Source: Roseibium aggregatum (GTDB taxonomy: Bacteria > Pseudomonadota > Alphaproteobacteria > Rhizobiales > Stappiaceae). From it: 64,000 bases of DNA. Position numbers and translations under genes: made by a program. Where the stretch lies: positions 232,291 to 296,290 of the forward strand of contig NZ_JABFCZ010000001.1 in NCBI RefSeq assembly GCF_014692675.1, in the 5' to 3' direction. A model generated the notes under the pieces. That model saw only the letters and a program-made list of their open reading frames with translations. It was not told the DNA's origin and did no database searches. Shown here piece by piece: positions 37,172 through 45,303 of this stretch. Positions within the stretch are counted from its first letter, which is position 1, and each line of letters begins with the position of its first letter.

Positions 37172-38974
37172 TCAGGTGCCGATTGCCGGAACCATGCGGC
37201 CGCGGATCAGGCCGCGTACCGAATTGCCGACGTAGATCGTCTGAGCGTCTTCTAGGTCCCGGCGGCGCAGGTCTGCCTCCGCTGCCAGTCCGCGCTCCAG
37301 AAGCCCGGCGCGCAACGTTCCCGGAAGCAGGCCGTGACGGAGCGCCGGGGTCAGCAGGCGCTCGTCTTTCTGAACGAACAGGGTCGTGAAACTGCCCTCG
37401 GTCAGGTAGCCGTCCTCGTTTTCAAACAGCACCTCGTGACAACCGCTCGCCTCGGCGTAGCGCTTGCGGGTGTCGTCATAAAAGGCCCGGTTGGTGGTCT
37501 TGTGGTAGAGAAACCGGTCCGAGGACCGGGTGGTCCCGCCGGCGAGCGCCAGGTCCCACACCGTATCGTTCGGTACCGGCTGGAGCGCCGTCCAGGTCAG
37601 GTCGATATCCCCGTCTTCGGTGAGTTCCAGGCGGACCCGCTGCGGCGATTTGAAGGTGGCCGCCAGGTCTTCCAGCGCCTTGCGGACGGCCCCTTCGTCA
37701 CAAGGGTAACCGAAATAGTCGGCCGAGGCCGTCAGCCGCGCCATGTGCCGGTCCAGAAGCAGATAACCGTCTTCCGGCAGAAAGGCCATGGTCTCGATCA
37801 GTCCGACCTTCGGCAGATCCTCGGTCATGAATTTCAGCTTCAGTGCGCATTCATCGTATTCGGGAGCAGCGCCTGAATCGAAGATGACCCCGGACCCGGT
37901 TCCGACCTCGCCCGATCCGTCCGGCTTCAGGACCAGTGTGCGGATGGCGACGTTGAAGCGGAAGTCGCCGGTGGGCGCCACATGGCCGATGGAGCCGGTA
38001 TAGACGCCGCGCGGGCCCGTCTCCAGATCATGGGCGATCTGCATGGCGCTCAGCTTCGGCGCCCCGGTGATCGAGCCACAGGGGAAGAGGCGCGCGATGA
38101 TGTCCGGCAGCCGGATCTCCGGCCCGAGGTCCGCCTCGACGGTCGAAGTCATCTGGTGCAGGCTCTTGTAGCGTTCGACCGTGCAGAGTTCGCTCACCCG
38201 CACACTGCCGGTCTCCGCGATGCGCGACAGGTCGTTGCGCATCAGGTCGACGATCATGATGTTTTCCGCGCGCTGCTTGGGATCGGCCGCGAGCTCCCGG
38301 GCGATGCGGCGGTCGCCGGCGGGGTCGACGCCGCGGCCTGCGGTTCCCTTCATCGGTCGGGTCCGAAGCACCCGACCCTCCCGTTCCAGAAACAGTTCCG
38401 GCGACAGGGACAGGATCGCGCGGTCTTCCAGCTTCAGAAACGCGCCATGGCCGACCGGCTGCCGGCGCAACAGATCGAGAAACAGGGCTTCGGGCGCGCC
38501 GCGATGCTCAAGCGCTGCCCTGAGCGTCAGGTTCACCTGATAGATGTCACCCATGGCGAGATGATCCTGCACCCTGGTGAAGGCGGCGTCATAGCTCTCG
38601 CGGTCCATCCCGAACCGGGGTTGGCCAAGATGCGCCTCGCCCGGCCCAGCGCTCCGGCGCAGGCAGTCTCTGGCATCGTCCAGGCTGATTTCCTGGGGCG
38701 CATCATACACACCAAACCAGAGGAGCGGCTCCCCGTCCGGCCGCCAGCGGGCCTTCAGCTTGTCCTCGAAGGCAAAGCCGAGTTCGTAGGCAAGGAAACC
38801 GGCCAGATGCGCGCCGGCCTCCCGGGCCTGTTCCATCTCTTCGAGCGCCTGGGGCACGGCGTCGAGCTCGGCCGTGGTGATCACCCGTTCGGGATGCCTG
38901 AAGAGCAGTCCGCCCCGCGCCTTCAGGGCGTCGAGCAGCAAAACCGATCCTGGCTGCAATATCTGATCAGGCAT
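37172..38974 (-). CDS. pabB: Bifunctional aminodeoxychorismate synthase component I / lyase
   Basis: Fusion protein of 600 residues for 4-aminobenzoate formation in folate synthesis. Residues about 1-380 are PabB: LRTRPMKGTAGRG, IMIVDLMRNDLSR and PCGSITGAPKLSAMQIAHD form the chorismate-binding site. Residues about 390-600 are PabC, a fold-IV PLP lyase: HKTTNRAFYDD includes the PLP lysine region, and EGSFTTLFVQ and VGNSVRGLI close the active site. The glutamine amidotransferase PabA is not in this window. ATG 38974 gives the normal N-terminus; the longer frame from 39061 is unlikely. Downstream lies the convergent nucleotidyltransferase gene, only six bases away. Confidence 0.92.
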   Translation of the reverse strand: MPDQILQPGSVLLLDALKARGGLLFRHPERVITTAELDAVPQALEEMEQAREAGAHLAGFLAYELGFAFEDKLKARWRPDGEPLLWFGVYDAPQEISLDDARDCLRRSAGPGEAHLGQPRFGMDRESYDAAFTRVQDHLAMGDIYQVNLTLRAALEHRGAPEALFLDLLRRQPVGHGAFLKLEDRAILSLSPELFLEREGRVLRTRPMKGTAGRGVDPAGDRRIARELAADPKQRAENIMIVDLMRNDLSRIAETGSVRVSELCTVERYKSLHQMTSTVEADLGPEIRLPDIIARLFPCGSITGAPKLSAMQIAHDLETGPRGVYTGSIGHVAPTGDFRFNVAIRTLVLKPDGSGEVGTGSGVIFDSGAAPEYDECALKLKFMTEDLPKVGLIETMAFLPEDGYLLLDRHMARLTASADYFGYPCDEGAVRKALEDLAATFKSPQRVRLELTEDGDIDLTWTALQPVPNDTVWDLALAGGTTRSSDRFLYHKTTNRAFYDDTRKRYAEASGCHEVLFENEDGYLTEGSFTTLFVQKDERLLTPALRHGLLPGTLRAGLLERGLAAEADLRRRDLEDAQTIYVGNSVRGLIRGRMVPAIGT

Positions 38975-39094
38975 GGTTCCCGAACGTCGAGGTGAAACGC
39001 GGCACCAGGGAACGGCCGCTTCCGGAAACCGGCACATGACATTCAGCCGTCCGGGCGTCAAGACGCGGGAAATGGATTATCCGCCGAACAAACA

Positions 39095-39135
39095 AAAAGC
39101 CGGCCAAAAAAAACCGGCCACTGGGGCCGGCTTTT
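39095..39135 (-). terminator. Strong hairpin downstream of the third chemoreceptor gene
   Basis: Inverted repeat AAAAGCCGGCC (39095-39105) and GGCCGGCTTTT (39125-39135) with a loop that itself holds a short copy of CCGGCC. On the minus strand the right side reads as GC stem plus T-run, as expected after the chemoreceptor gene that ends at 39158. Confidence 0.82.
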
Positions 39136-39157
39136 CTAAATGCGCTTCGGTTGCCGG

Positions 39158-40648
39158 TCAGGCGGCGGCGACATCCCGCAGGAAACCGTCGATGGAGGCC
39201 TGCATTTCCTCCGCCTGACGCTCCAGCTCTTCTGCGGAGTTTGCGACGGTCGTGGCGGATCCGGTGGTCCGTTCGGCCGCCTCGCTCAGCCCGCTGATGT
39301 TGGTGGCGACAAGGCCGGTTCCGTTGGCGGCTTCCGCGACATTGCGCGAAATCTCGTCGGTGGCCGCACCCTGCTGTTCCACCGCCGCGGCGATCGCCGA
39401 GGTGTAGTTGTTGACCTCGTCCATGGTGGCCGCAATCGCGCCGATCGCATCCACCGCGTCCTTGGTTTCGCCCTGGATCGCGGAGATCTGGGCACCGATT
39501 TCCTCGGTCGCCTTGGAGGTCTGGGTTGCCAGTTCCTTGACCTCGGCCGCGACCACCGCGAAGCCCTTGCCGGCCTCGCCGGCACGGGCGGCCTCGATGG
39601 TGGCATTCAGCGCCAGGAGGTTGGTCTGTTCGGCAATGGCCTGGATCAGGGTCACGACTTCGCCGATCCGATTGGCGGCTTCGGCGAGACCGGCAACCTT
39701 CTGGTTGCTGGTCTGGGCGCCCTGGGTGGCCTTGGCGACAATCCCCGTGGTCTGTTCGACCTGGCGGGAGATTTCCGCAATCGAGGAGGACAGTTCCTCG
39801 GCCGCGGAGGCGACCATCTGCACGTTGGAAGACGCCGTGTCGGAGGCCTGGGCCGCCGTCGCCGCCCGGTCTGAGGTGTCTTCGGCAACGGAGCCGAGGT
39901 CCTGCGAGGCCGAACGCATGGCCCGGACCTGCTGTGTCACGCTTTCAAGCTTGCCGGCGATTTCCTGGCGGAAGGCGGCGATCCGCTGGCCGACCCGCTC
40001 CTGGTGATTACGCTCTTCGGCGATGCGCTCGTTCTCGGCCTGCTGCATGGAGGCAGCCTGGACCTGGGACGCTTCGGCTTCGTTTCTCGCCTTGTCCGCC
40101 GCTTCGAAGGCACGGGACAGTCGGTCGACGATCCACCACAGGGCGGCCACTTCGACGACGACGATCACGGCATGGAAAACGACGCGCAGGAAGTTGGACC
40201 CGCCGGGGAAGACCGCCCAGGGAAGCGCGAAATTGAACACGATGTGATGCACCGCCACGACGCCGGCGTAAGCGACGAGCGCCCGCCAGTCGACCCATCC
40301 GGCCAGAATGGCCAGCACGGCGAAGAAGTACATGTGCCCGTCGATCTGGAACGACGTGGTCGGGTCGCTGGTCGACAGCGAGGCCACGAACAGGGCGACC
40401 AGAGCCGCCAGCGAGATGGCCGTTGCAATCCGGGTTTCGGTTCCAGCCTTGTATTTGACCCAGGTGCCGGTCGCCGCTGCTCCGAACAGAAGCGAAGCGC
40501 CCGAAACGGTCACGACCGAAATCGTTCCGACCCACCAGGCGGTGGCGATGACAAGGAGCACGTTCGCCCAGACGAAATAAATGATATAGCGCGAATAGGT
40601 TTCGCGCATCGCGTCGAGGCTGGTGGAAGCCTGCGTTTGCTCACTCAT
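39158..40648 (-). CDS. Methyl-accepting chemotaxis protein with polytopic membrane sensor
   Basis: Chemoreceptor of 496 residues. Instead of a periplasmic domain it has about six membrane helices in the first 190 residues (segments include [18 protein letters not shown] and ALVALFVAS), with a His pair in [12 protein letters not shown] near 140. A linker coiled coil leads to the signalling domain, with [19 protein letters not shown] near residue 336. Its membrane module may sense something in the lipid phase or redox state. Its start codon overlaps the stop codon of a small secreted-protein gene upstream (ATGA). Confidence 0.9.
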   Translation of the reverse strand: MSEQTQASTSLDAMRETYSRYIIYFVWANVLLVIATAWWVGTISVVTVSGASLLFGAAATGTWVKYKAGTETRIATAISLAALVALFVASLSTSDPTTSFQIDGHMYFFAVLAILAGWVDWRALVAYAGVVAVHHIVFNFALPWAVFPGGSNFLRVVFHAVIVVVEVAALWWIVDRLSRAFEAADKARNEAEASQVQAASMQQAENERIAEERNHQERVGQRIAAFRQEIAGKLESVTQQVRAMRSASQDLGSVAEDTSDRAATAAQASDTASSNVQMVASAAEELSSSIAEISRQVEQTTGIVAKATQGAQTSNQKVAGLAEAANRIGEVVTLIQAIAEQTNLLALNATIEAARAGEAGKGFAVVAAEVKELATQTSKATEEIGAQISAIQGETKDAVDAIGAIAATMDEVNNYTSAIAAAVEQQGAATDEISRNVAEAANGTGLVATNISGLSEAAERTTGSATTVANSAEELERQAEEMQASIDGFLRDVAAA

Positions 40649-40971
40649 GAATTACTCTCCCCATAGACATTCACCAAGCCTGCACAGGCCCGTGCGACAA
40701 CCGACGACGCAACAAAGGCGGCGCCGGACGCGTACAAACGTCCCACAATGCCGTCGGAGTCGGCTTCCGTGACCGCTATCCAGCCGGATGTATCCGTTGA
40801 AACGATCCGTCCGCCGGCCGCAGCCACAATCTCCGGAGCGGGATCACTCCAGGGACTCGCGAACACGGCTATCTTTCCTTCCCCGCCAGGCTGCAGGCCG
40901 GCAAAAACCATGACCAGGCAGGCGGCAGAGAAGTATGTGGCGACGAAGCGCTTCGATATTTTTGCTGACAT
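40645..40971 (-). CDS. Small secreted protein translationally coupled to a chemoreceptor
   Basis: Protein of 108 residues that I do not recognise. A signal peptide or anchor covers residues about 8-27 ([18 protein letters not shown]). The mature part ([21 protein letters not shown] and [20 protein letters not shown]) may form a small alpha/beta fold. Its TGA overlaps the chemoreceptor ATG (ATGA), so the two are made together, and it may be the receptor's periplasmic partner, like the sensor-like protein at 7286. A longer frame from 41022 was rejected. Confidence 0.65.
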   Translation of the reverse strand: MSAKISKRFVATYFSAACLVMVFAGLQPGGEGKIAVFASPWSDPAPEIVAAAGGRIVSTDTSGWIAVTEADSDGIVGRLYASGAAFVASSVVARACAGLVNVYGESNS

Positions 40972-41277
40972 TTCCAGCCCCGGGAACGCATCAGATATGG
41001 GACCGTTTATGAGGCAAGTCATTTAACAATTACTGAAATTAAAAGACCAGCCGATGAAAATCGCGTCCTTCCCTTTCGTTATATCGCAGTGCGATAAAAT
41101 ATAATGGAAATCACGTAGAAGTTGATTGCCGCTATTGTTTCAGGAAAATTGAAATAAAGGGACGGCACATGCTGTTATCCGCAACCGTCGCCCAGGCTGA
41201 CCAAGGACAGGCAGCCCAAGCATAGGAAAACCGGCGCATCGGTTCGGTTTCGGACATTTAATTTCTGGGAAATCCAG
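40972..41277. other. AT-rich intergenic leader before the third chemoreceptor operon
   Basis: About 305 bases between msrA and the small secreted-protein gene, both on the minus strand. It holds a short inverted repeat TATCGCA/TGCGATA near 41083-41098 and AT-rich stretches likely to be the chemoreceptor promoter. No gene is supported here. Confidence 0.5.
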
Positions 41278-41931
41278 TCAGAGCGGCGCCGCACAACTGA
41301 CGCCGGTCCCGCGAATACCGCAATATCCACCGGGATTTTTCGCCAGATACTGCTGGTGATAATCTTCCGCAAAGTAAAATTGATCCAGCTGGCGGATCTC
41401 TGTCGTGATCGTCGCCCTTATTCCCGCCGCGCGCAAAGCCTCCTGGTAAGCCTGTTTCGATGCTTCCGCGGCGGCCACCTCTTCCGGATCGGCCAGATAG
41501 ATCGCCGACCTGTATTGCGTCCCGGTATCGTTGCCCTGGCGCATGCCCTGGGTCGGGTCGTGATGTTCCCAAAAGACCTTGAACAGGTCCTGCAGGGAAA
41601 TCTTCTCCGGATCGTAGACGACCAGCACGGCTTCCGTATGCCCGGTCCGGCCGGTGCAGGTTTCGTTGTAGGTGGGATTGGGCGTGTGCCCGCCGGCGTA
41701 GCCGACCGCGGTCACATGGACCCCCGGCAGCTGCCAGAAGAGGCGCTCCGCGCCCCAGAAACACCCCATGCCGAACAGAACCGTCCGCATTCCGTCCGGA
41801 TAGGGGCCTGTCAGGGAGCGGCCATTGACGAAATGCGGGTCGGCCGGATGAATGGCCTGTTCCCGCCCCGGCAGCGCCTCGTCGGCGGACGGCAAGGAAA
41901 ATTTCTTGGTCAGCATGGTCATGAAGGACAT
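41278..41931 (-). CDS. msrA: Peptide methionine sulfoxide reductase MsrA
   Basis: Protein of 217 residues. The catalytic motif [10 protein letters not shown] holds Cys 57; [15 protein letters not shown] and [15 protein letters not shown] are typical, and the C-terminal Cys residues ([16 protein letters not shown]) supply resolving thiols. It repairs methionine-S-sulfoxide in proteins with thioredoxin as reductant. The 30-residue N-terminal extension before the catalytic domain is usual in this group. ATG 41931 follows GGGAG; an in-frame GTG at 41943 is possible. Confidence 0.95.
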   Translation of the reverse strand: MSFMTMLTKKFSLPSADEALPGREQAIHPADPHFVNGRSLTGPYPDGMRTVLFGMGCFWGAERLFWQLPGVHVTAVGYAGGHTPNPTYNETCTGRTGHTEAVLVVYDPEKISLQDLFKVFWEHHDPTQGMRQGNDTGTQYRSAIYLADPEEVAAAEASKQAYQEALRAAGIRATITTEIRQLDQFYFAEDYHQQYLAKNPGGYCGIRGTGVSCAAPL

Positions 41932-42040
41932 GATGAATTCCACTCCCGAAGCGTTGCTGCGCCAGGGCCACGAAAGGCAGGCGCAGATCTCTTTTCAGAA
42001 AGATGGCGCAGCGAACGGAATTTGCAAGAAATGTTTAGGG

Positions 42041-42385
42041 TCAGGCCAGGACGGCACCGCGTTTGCTGCCGCGCGTCCCAAGCCACAGGAAGATCAGCCC
42101 GAGCGGCCCCAATACGCCCCAGATCGGCCAGGTCAGCAGCGTCTGGATAATCGGATCCCACAGAAACGGACTGACATGGCGCTGGATGGCCGCCTGGGCC
42201 ATGTTCAGGGTCTCCGGAGACTGATCGAACCACAGCTGACCGAGAGGCAGCAGCACCAGTTCGGAGCGGGCAATACTCTTGCTGGCATCGGCGATGATCG
42301 CGACCAATGCGCAAGCCAGCAAGACATAGCCGCCAAGCCGGAACAGTAATCTCAACAACGCAAACACTTCAGGCCTTCGTCTCAA
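42041..42385 (-). CDS. Small inner-membrane protein of unknown function
   Basis: Protein of 114 residues with two clear membrane helices (about residues 10-32 and 80-103) and a loop with SIARSELVLLPLGQLWFDQSPETL between them. The loop segment is of a kind seen in alphaproteobacterial hypothetical proteins. The start is TTG 42385 or a GTG a few codons later; no ATG fits. It precedes msrA on the same strand by about 110 bases. Confidence 0.6.
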   Translation of the reverse strand: MRRRPEVFALLRLLFRLGGYVLLACALVAIIADASKSIARSELVLLPLGQLWFDQSPETLNMAQAAIQRHVSPFLWDPIIQTLLTWPIWGVLGPLGLIFLWLGTRGSKRGAVLA

Positions 42386-42663
42386 CGATCAAAAGTAAAT
42401 ATTCATTCTAAAGGGCAATCCGCGCCGTTTTATGGCCTTACGGCCGTTTGACAACCGGGAACATCACGTTACGGCGCATGATGAATACATTGACAAAGAA
42501 TCCCATAAAAAACAACAGCAAAGATCCAAGGGCGGTTTTTACGGACCGTCTGGAAGCAAGCCCGGCAACCGGTGCACAGTTTATTTTCGCCCGCGCAATC
42601 GGCAAAAATCCGGCCCGTCTGCAATGCATATGCACCGGACCGCAAAAAAACTTTCACAGTCGC
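42386..42663. other. Intergenic region before the tRNA-Ser promoter
   Basis: About 280 bases before the tRNA promoter. A frame at 42438-42635 on the minus strand could encode a 65-residue protein with one hydrophobic segment, but without a ribosome site or recognisable family I do not call it. Confidence 0.4.
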
Positions 42664-42691
42664 TTGCACTCGCGCGATGCCTGAGTATATT
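42664..42691 (+). promoter_or_regulatory. Sigma70-type promoter of tRNA-Ser
   Basis: TTGCAC (42664-42669) and TATATT (42686-42691) with a 16-base spacer, 36 bases ahead of the mature tRNA 5' end. A small hairpin GCGGG/CCCGC lies between promoter and tRNA. Confidence 0.6.
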
Positions 42692-42727
42692 GCGCAACTC
42701 GCAGGCGGGGTTTCCCGCGGCGAATAA

Positions 42728-42817
42728 GGACAGGTGGCCGAGTGGTTGAAGGCGCACGCCTGGAACGCGTGTATAGGGGCAACTCTATCGAGGGTTCGAA
42801 TCCCTCTCTGTCCGCCA
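42728..42817 (+). tRNA. tRNA-Ser (GGA)
   Basis: Ninety bases with encoded CCA. The acceptor stem pairs GGACAGG with TCTGTCC. The anticodon stem CACGC/GCGTG encloses the loop CTGGAAC, giving anticodon GGA (42762-42764), which reads UCC and UCU serine codons. The long variable arm and the GGTTCGAATCC T-arm are those of a class II tRNA. It is the left limit of the accessory island, and its 3' end is a usual target of tyrosine integrases. Confidence 0.95.
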
Positions 42818-42901
42818 TTTATACTTATATCTTATTGAATAATATATACTTTTAAATATCCGGAGACTGAGTCCCACTTCCAGTCCCACTTTTTGAATTC
42901 A

Positions 42902-43483
42902 CTACCGCGTGACTTTGTGCACAGATTTCAGGAAAAATTCCGTAATTAGGCGTGTTCGTCGGATCAGGATCTCAAGCGTTCGATGAGCGTAAGTAGGAAG
43001 GGCTTCATCGGGAAAGGCCCTGTCGGCCAGCTTCACCAGATTGGCGATACCCGGGTTGGCGACCAACCCGAATTCGGCCAAGTGCGCGCGCAGCGCATTC
43101 GCCGCCAAAGTCCGCTGGCGCACAATCAGCGATCGGGTCCGGTGCGCCATCAGAACACTCTGCTGCTCGACTGGGTTTACCGGCACAAACCGCATGGTCG
43201 GACGTTGCACAGCCTCGCAGATCGGTTCTGCATCAATCGCATCGCTTTTGCCGCACTTGACGTAGCCTTTCACGTAAGACGGCAGCATGATCCTGACGTC
43301 ATGGCCCATGGCGATCAGCGTACGCGCCCAGTGATGCACCGTCGCACAGACCTCAACTCCGAATCGCGGCGTCTGTTTGCGATGCAGCTTCTTCACCAGC
43401 ACTGTCCTGCCGGATGTATCTATCCCATGCGCCTAGAAAACGCTCTTCGCCAGATCCAGCCCGGGCGTTGCTATGTTTATCGG
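42902..43483 (-). pseudogene. IS110 family transposase remnant
   Basis: The N-terminal half of an IS110-type DEDD transposase is readable on the minus strand: ATPGLDLAKSVF, then an in-frame TAG at about 43435, then AHGIDTSGRTVLVKKLHRKQ, GVEVCATVHHWARTL and KCGKSDAIDAEPICEAVQRP. The last piece ends at a stop at 42902, well before the C-terminal serine-containing domain. Both the internal stop and the missing C-terminus make it inactive. It is the first island feature after the tRNA; the integrase that would be expected there is absent. Confidence 0.8.
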
Positions 43484-43554
43484 ATCCTTCCTTTCCTGCC
43501 TTCGCTTCTTTCTCAGCACCATACCTGGCGCAGCGCTGGCGGGGGCGTCCAAAT

Positions 43555-43925
43555 CATCAAGCACGTTTATCGACCACGTAGCAAGGCGACGAAGAGGCCG
43601 GAAGTCGCGGTGACCGCGGAGCGTGGTGGACGCATCAGGGCGGCGTTCCTGCCGTCTTCCGACGGGGAGCAGATCGGCCGCGTCATCTCGCCGGACGCCC
43701 ATATCATGTCCGATGACGATAAGGCCATCGGCAAGGCGGCCCACACCTTCAAGGAGCATGACACGATCACGCACGGCAAGAAGAAGAACGTTCGCGGGAA
43801 ACCTTCACTTCAACACGGTCGAAGGCATCGCGGCCCTGCTGAAGCGGACGCAGCTAGGTGTTTATCACCAGCTCAGCAAGCGCCATCTTCAGCGGTAAAT
43901 CGTCGAGACCATGTTCCGGAAGAAC
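43555..43925 (+). pseudogene. IS1595 (ISXO2-like) transposase fragment
   Basis: Two frames together resemble the C-terminal part of an ISXO2-type DDE transposase: VAVTAERGGRIRAAFLP and AHIMSDDDKAIGK in one frame, then GNLHFNTVEGIAALLKRTQLGV and YHQLSKRHLQR in another, joined by a frameshift near 43795. HFNTVEG corresponds to the HTNTVEG box with the last catalytic Glu. N-terminal zinc and primary acidic residues are missing, so this is debris. Confidence 0.65.
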
Positions 43926-44219
43926 CAGCGCCGGACAATCGAGACAATTGACCAGAGGGACGGAACCATGCGGGTCCAGATCTACCGCCGCCCGATCCTG
44001 GATCATCTCGAAGATCTCCTGTTGAGGGCCATCGGTCGGCAGGTCAGGAGATCCGACATCGGCGGGATGGATTGGCCGATACCGATAGCACCAGGATATT
44101 TCTCGGCGCCGTCATTAACTTAGTTTAAATTCAGACATTCTGGGATTTGGATCCGGACGCAACAGTCGTTCGACGGTTCTACCAAGGCGACGTCTCTTTG
44201 GTGTAGTCGATTGCGAAAG
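43926..44219. other. Gap between transposase debris and parDE
   Basis: Nearly 300 bases with a 70-residue frame from 43911 (MFRKNQRRTIETIDQ) that overlaps the IS1595 fragment and has no recognisable domain. Nothing else is supported. Confidence 0.35.
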
Positions 44220-44636
44220 TCATTTAATTTTAAAGGGATCCTCAGCGGGTTCGTCCTGGGGCATTTCAGCTTGCAGACGTGCATGGCTATTAAGCGAGCG
44301 GACAACTTTATAGCGAGGTTCCATTCCTTCATGCAGAACGCGAAGTATGATCGTGCCTACGACACCATTCGACATCATTCCAGTCGTATAGTAGAGGCAA
44401 TGCGCCGACGCGCCGCGTCTGCCCGCAGCAAGCTCAAGATGAAACAATCTTACATCTGGCGCTATTATGGAGCGGTCGATGGAACCTCCGCGATCGGGAT
44501 CGTCGCCGACCATCTCGATTCCCCGGTCGATTATCGCCTCGTAGGTGTCTAAATGATGCGGCCCGAAGGACTTGAGTGTATCTACCAGAATGTTTCGAAT
44601 ATCACGCCTAGCTGCCTCGGTGATTTCATGACTCAT
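44220..44636 (-). CDS. parE: RelE/ParE family toxin (long variant)
   Basis: Protein of 138 residues, about 40 longer than usual ParE. FGPHHLDTYEAIIDRGIEMVGDDPDRGG is the helical hairpin, LFHLELAAGRRG the central beta strands, and IILRVLHEGMEPRYKV the C-terminal strand and helix conserved in RelE/ParE toxins. ParE-type proteins inhibit gyrase, while RelE types cut mRNA; which applies is not known. Its ATG overlaps the antitoxin stop codon (44633-44636), so the two are co-translated. It should be inert when bound by the antitoxin. Confidence 0.75.
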   Translation of the reverse strand: MSHEITEAARRDIRNILVDTLKSFGPHHLDTYEAIIDRGIEMVGDDPDRGGSIDRSIIAPDVRLFHLELAAGRRGASAHCLYYTTGMMSNGVVGTIILRVLHEGMEPRYKVVRSLNSHARLQAEMPQDEPAEDPFKIK

Positions 44637-44899
44637 TCGCCGAGGTACTCTCGCCTCACTTCGTCAGCGATGTCCCCAACCGTCTGCGTTGAAAATCGAC
44701 CTGCCGCGGCATCAGTCAAACCAATGCTCACCTCTCTTCGCAGGATGGCGAGTTTTTCCTGTTCGATTGCTTTGTCGTGCTGAAGCAGACGTAATGCATC
44801 ACGGATAACTTCGCTTGACGAGGCGTATCCGCCGCCGGCGACCTCACCTTCCACAAATTTAATCATGTCACCAGGCAAACTGACATTCATCGTACCCAT
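44633..44899 (-). CDS. parD: ParD family antitoxin
   Basis: Protein of 88 residues. The first 45 residues (MNVSLPGDMIKFVEGEVAGG and YASSSEVIRDALRLLQ) form the ribbon-helix-helix DNA-binding domain of ParD; the rest is the toxin-binding helix region. It represses its own promoter, where a perfect palindrome overlaps the -35 box. The ATG lies after AGGAG. The toxin gene starts within its stop codon. Confidence 0.88.
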   Translation of the reverse strand: MGTMNVSLPGDMIKFVEGEVAGGGYASSSEVIRDALRLLQHDKAIEQEKLAILRREVSIGLTDAAAGRFSTQTVGDIADEVRREYLGE

Positions 44900-44926
44900 G
44901 AAAAAACACTCCTCAATTTAGAGCGT

Positions 44927-44955
44927 AATATAGCCAGTTTGGCAAAAATTGCCAA
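44927..44955 (-). promoter_or_regulatory. parDE promoter and palindromic operator
   Basis: Reading the minus strand, a -35 box TTGGCA (44950-44955) and a -10 box TATATT (44927-44932) are 17 bases apart. The palindrome TTGGCAA-AAA-TTGCCAA (44939-44955) covers the -35 region, where a ribbon-helix-helix antitoxin dimer would block transcription. Confidence 0.65.
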
Positions 44956-45303
44956 TCTTCTAATCCAAGTCGGACGCACGTCTGTTGAAACCTGACCGAA
45001 GGGGTAGAATCCCCTCCTCAGATAGAATCTCACATCAATTACCGTTCTTTCGTAGATAGGTGCAGTTTGAAAGACCTGAAAGCAAGGCGGTACAGGGCGG
45101 ACAATCTGAACTCGTGCGTCCAAGCGGGCTGGCGCAAACCGAGTGCGTGCGCTGTTTCCCTTCGCCGACTTCTGGCATCCAACTCCGAGTTCGAGCTTAT
45201 CTGGTTTGTTGTTGTTGCCGCATAAAGTCGATTATGGTGAGAGTGGGATTTTGCTGAGTGCCGGCTCGCGTGTCGGATCTTAAGTTCGAGCCGTCCTTGG
45301 CCT
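44956..45303. other. Gap between the parDE operator and the primase-helicase gene
   Basis: About 350 bases. A frame on the minus strand (45039-45671) continues into the primase-helicase gene and is a shadow. The promoter of that gene should lie here, but I cannot point to it. No gene is supported. Confidence 0.4.

Noticed and set aside
39158..40648. Chemotaxis operon around the third receptor
   Set aside because: No cheA, cheW, cheB or cheR gene lies within the window; the receptors are orphans.
42438..42635. 65-residue hydrophobic frame before tRNA-Ser
   Set aside because: No ribosome site, no recognisable family, and an equally long frame exists on the other strand.
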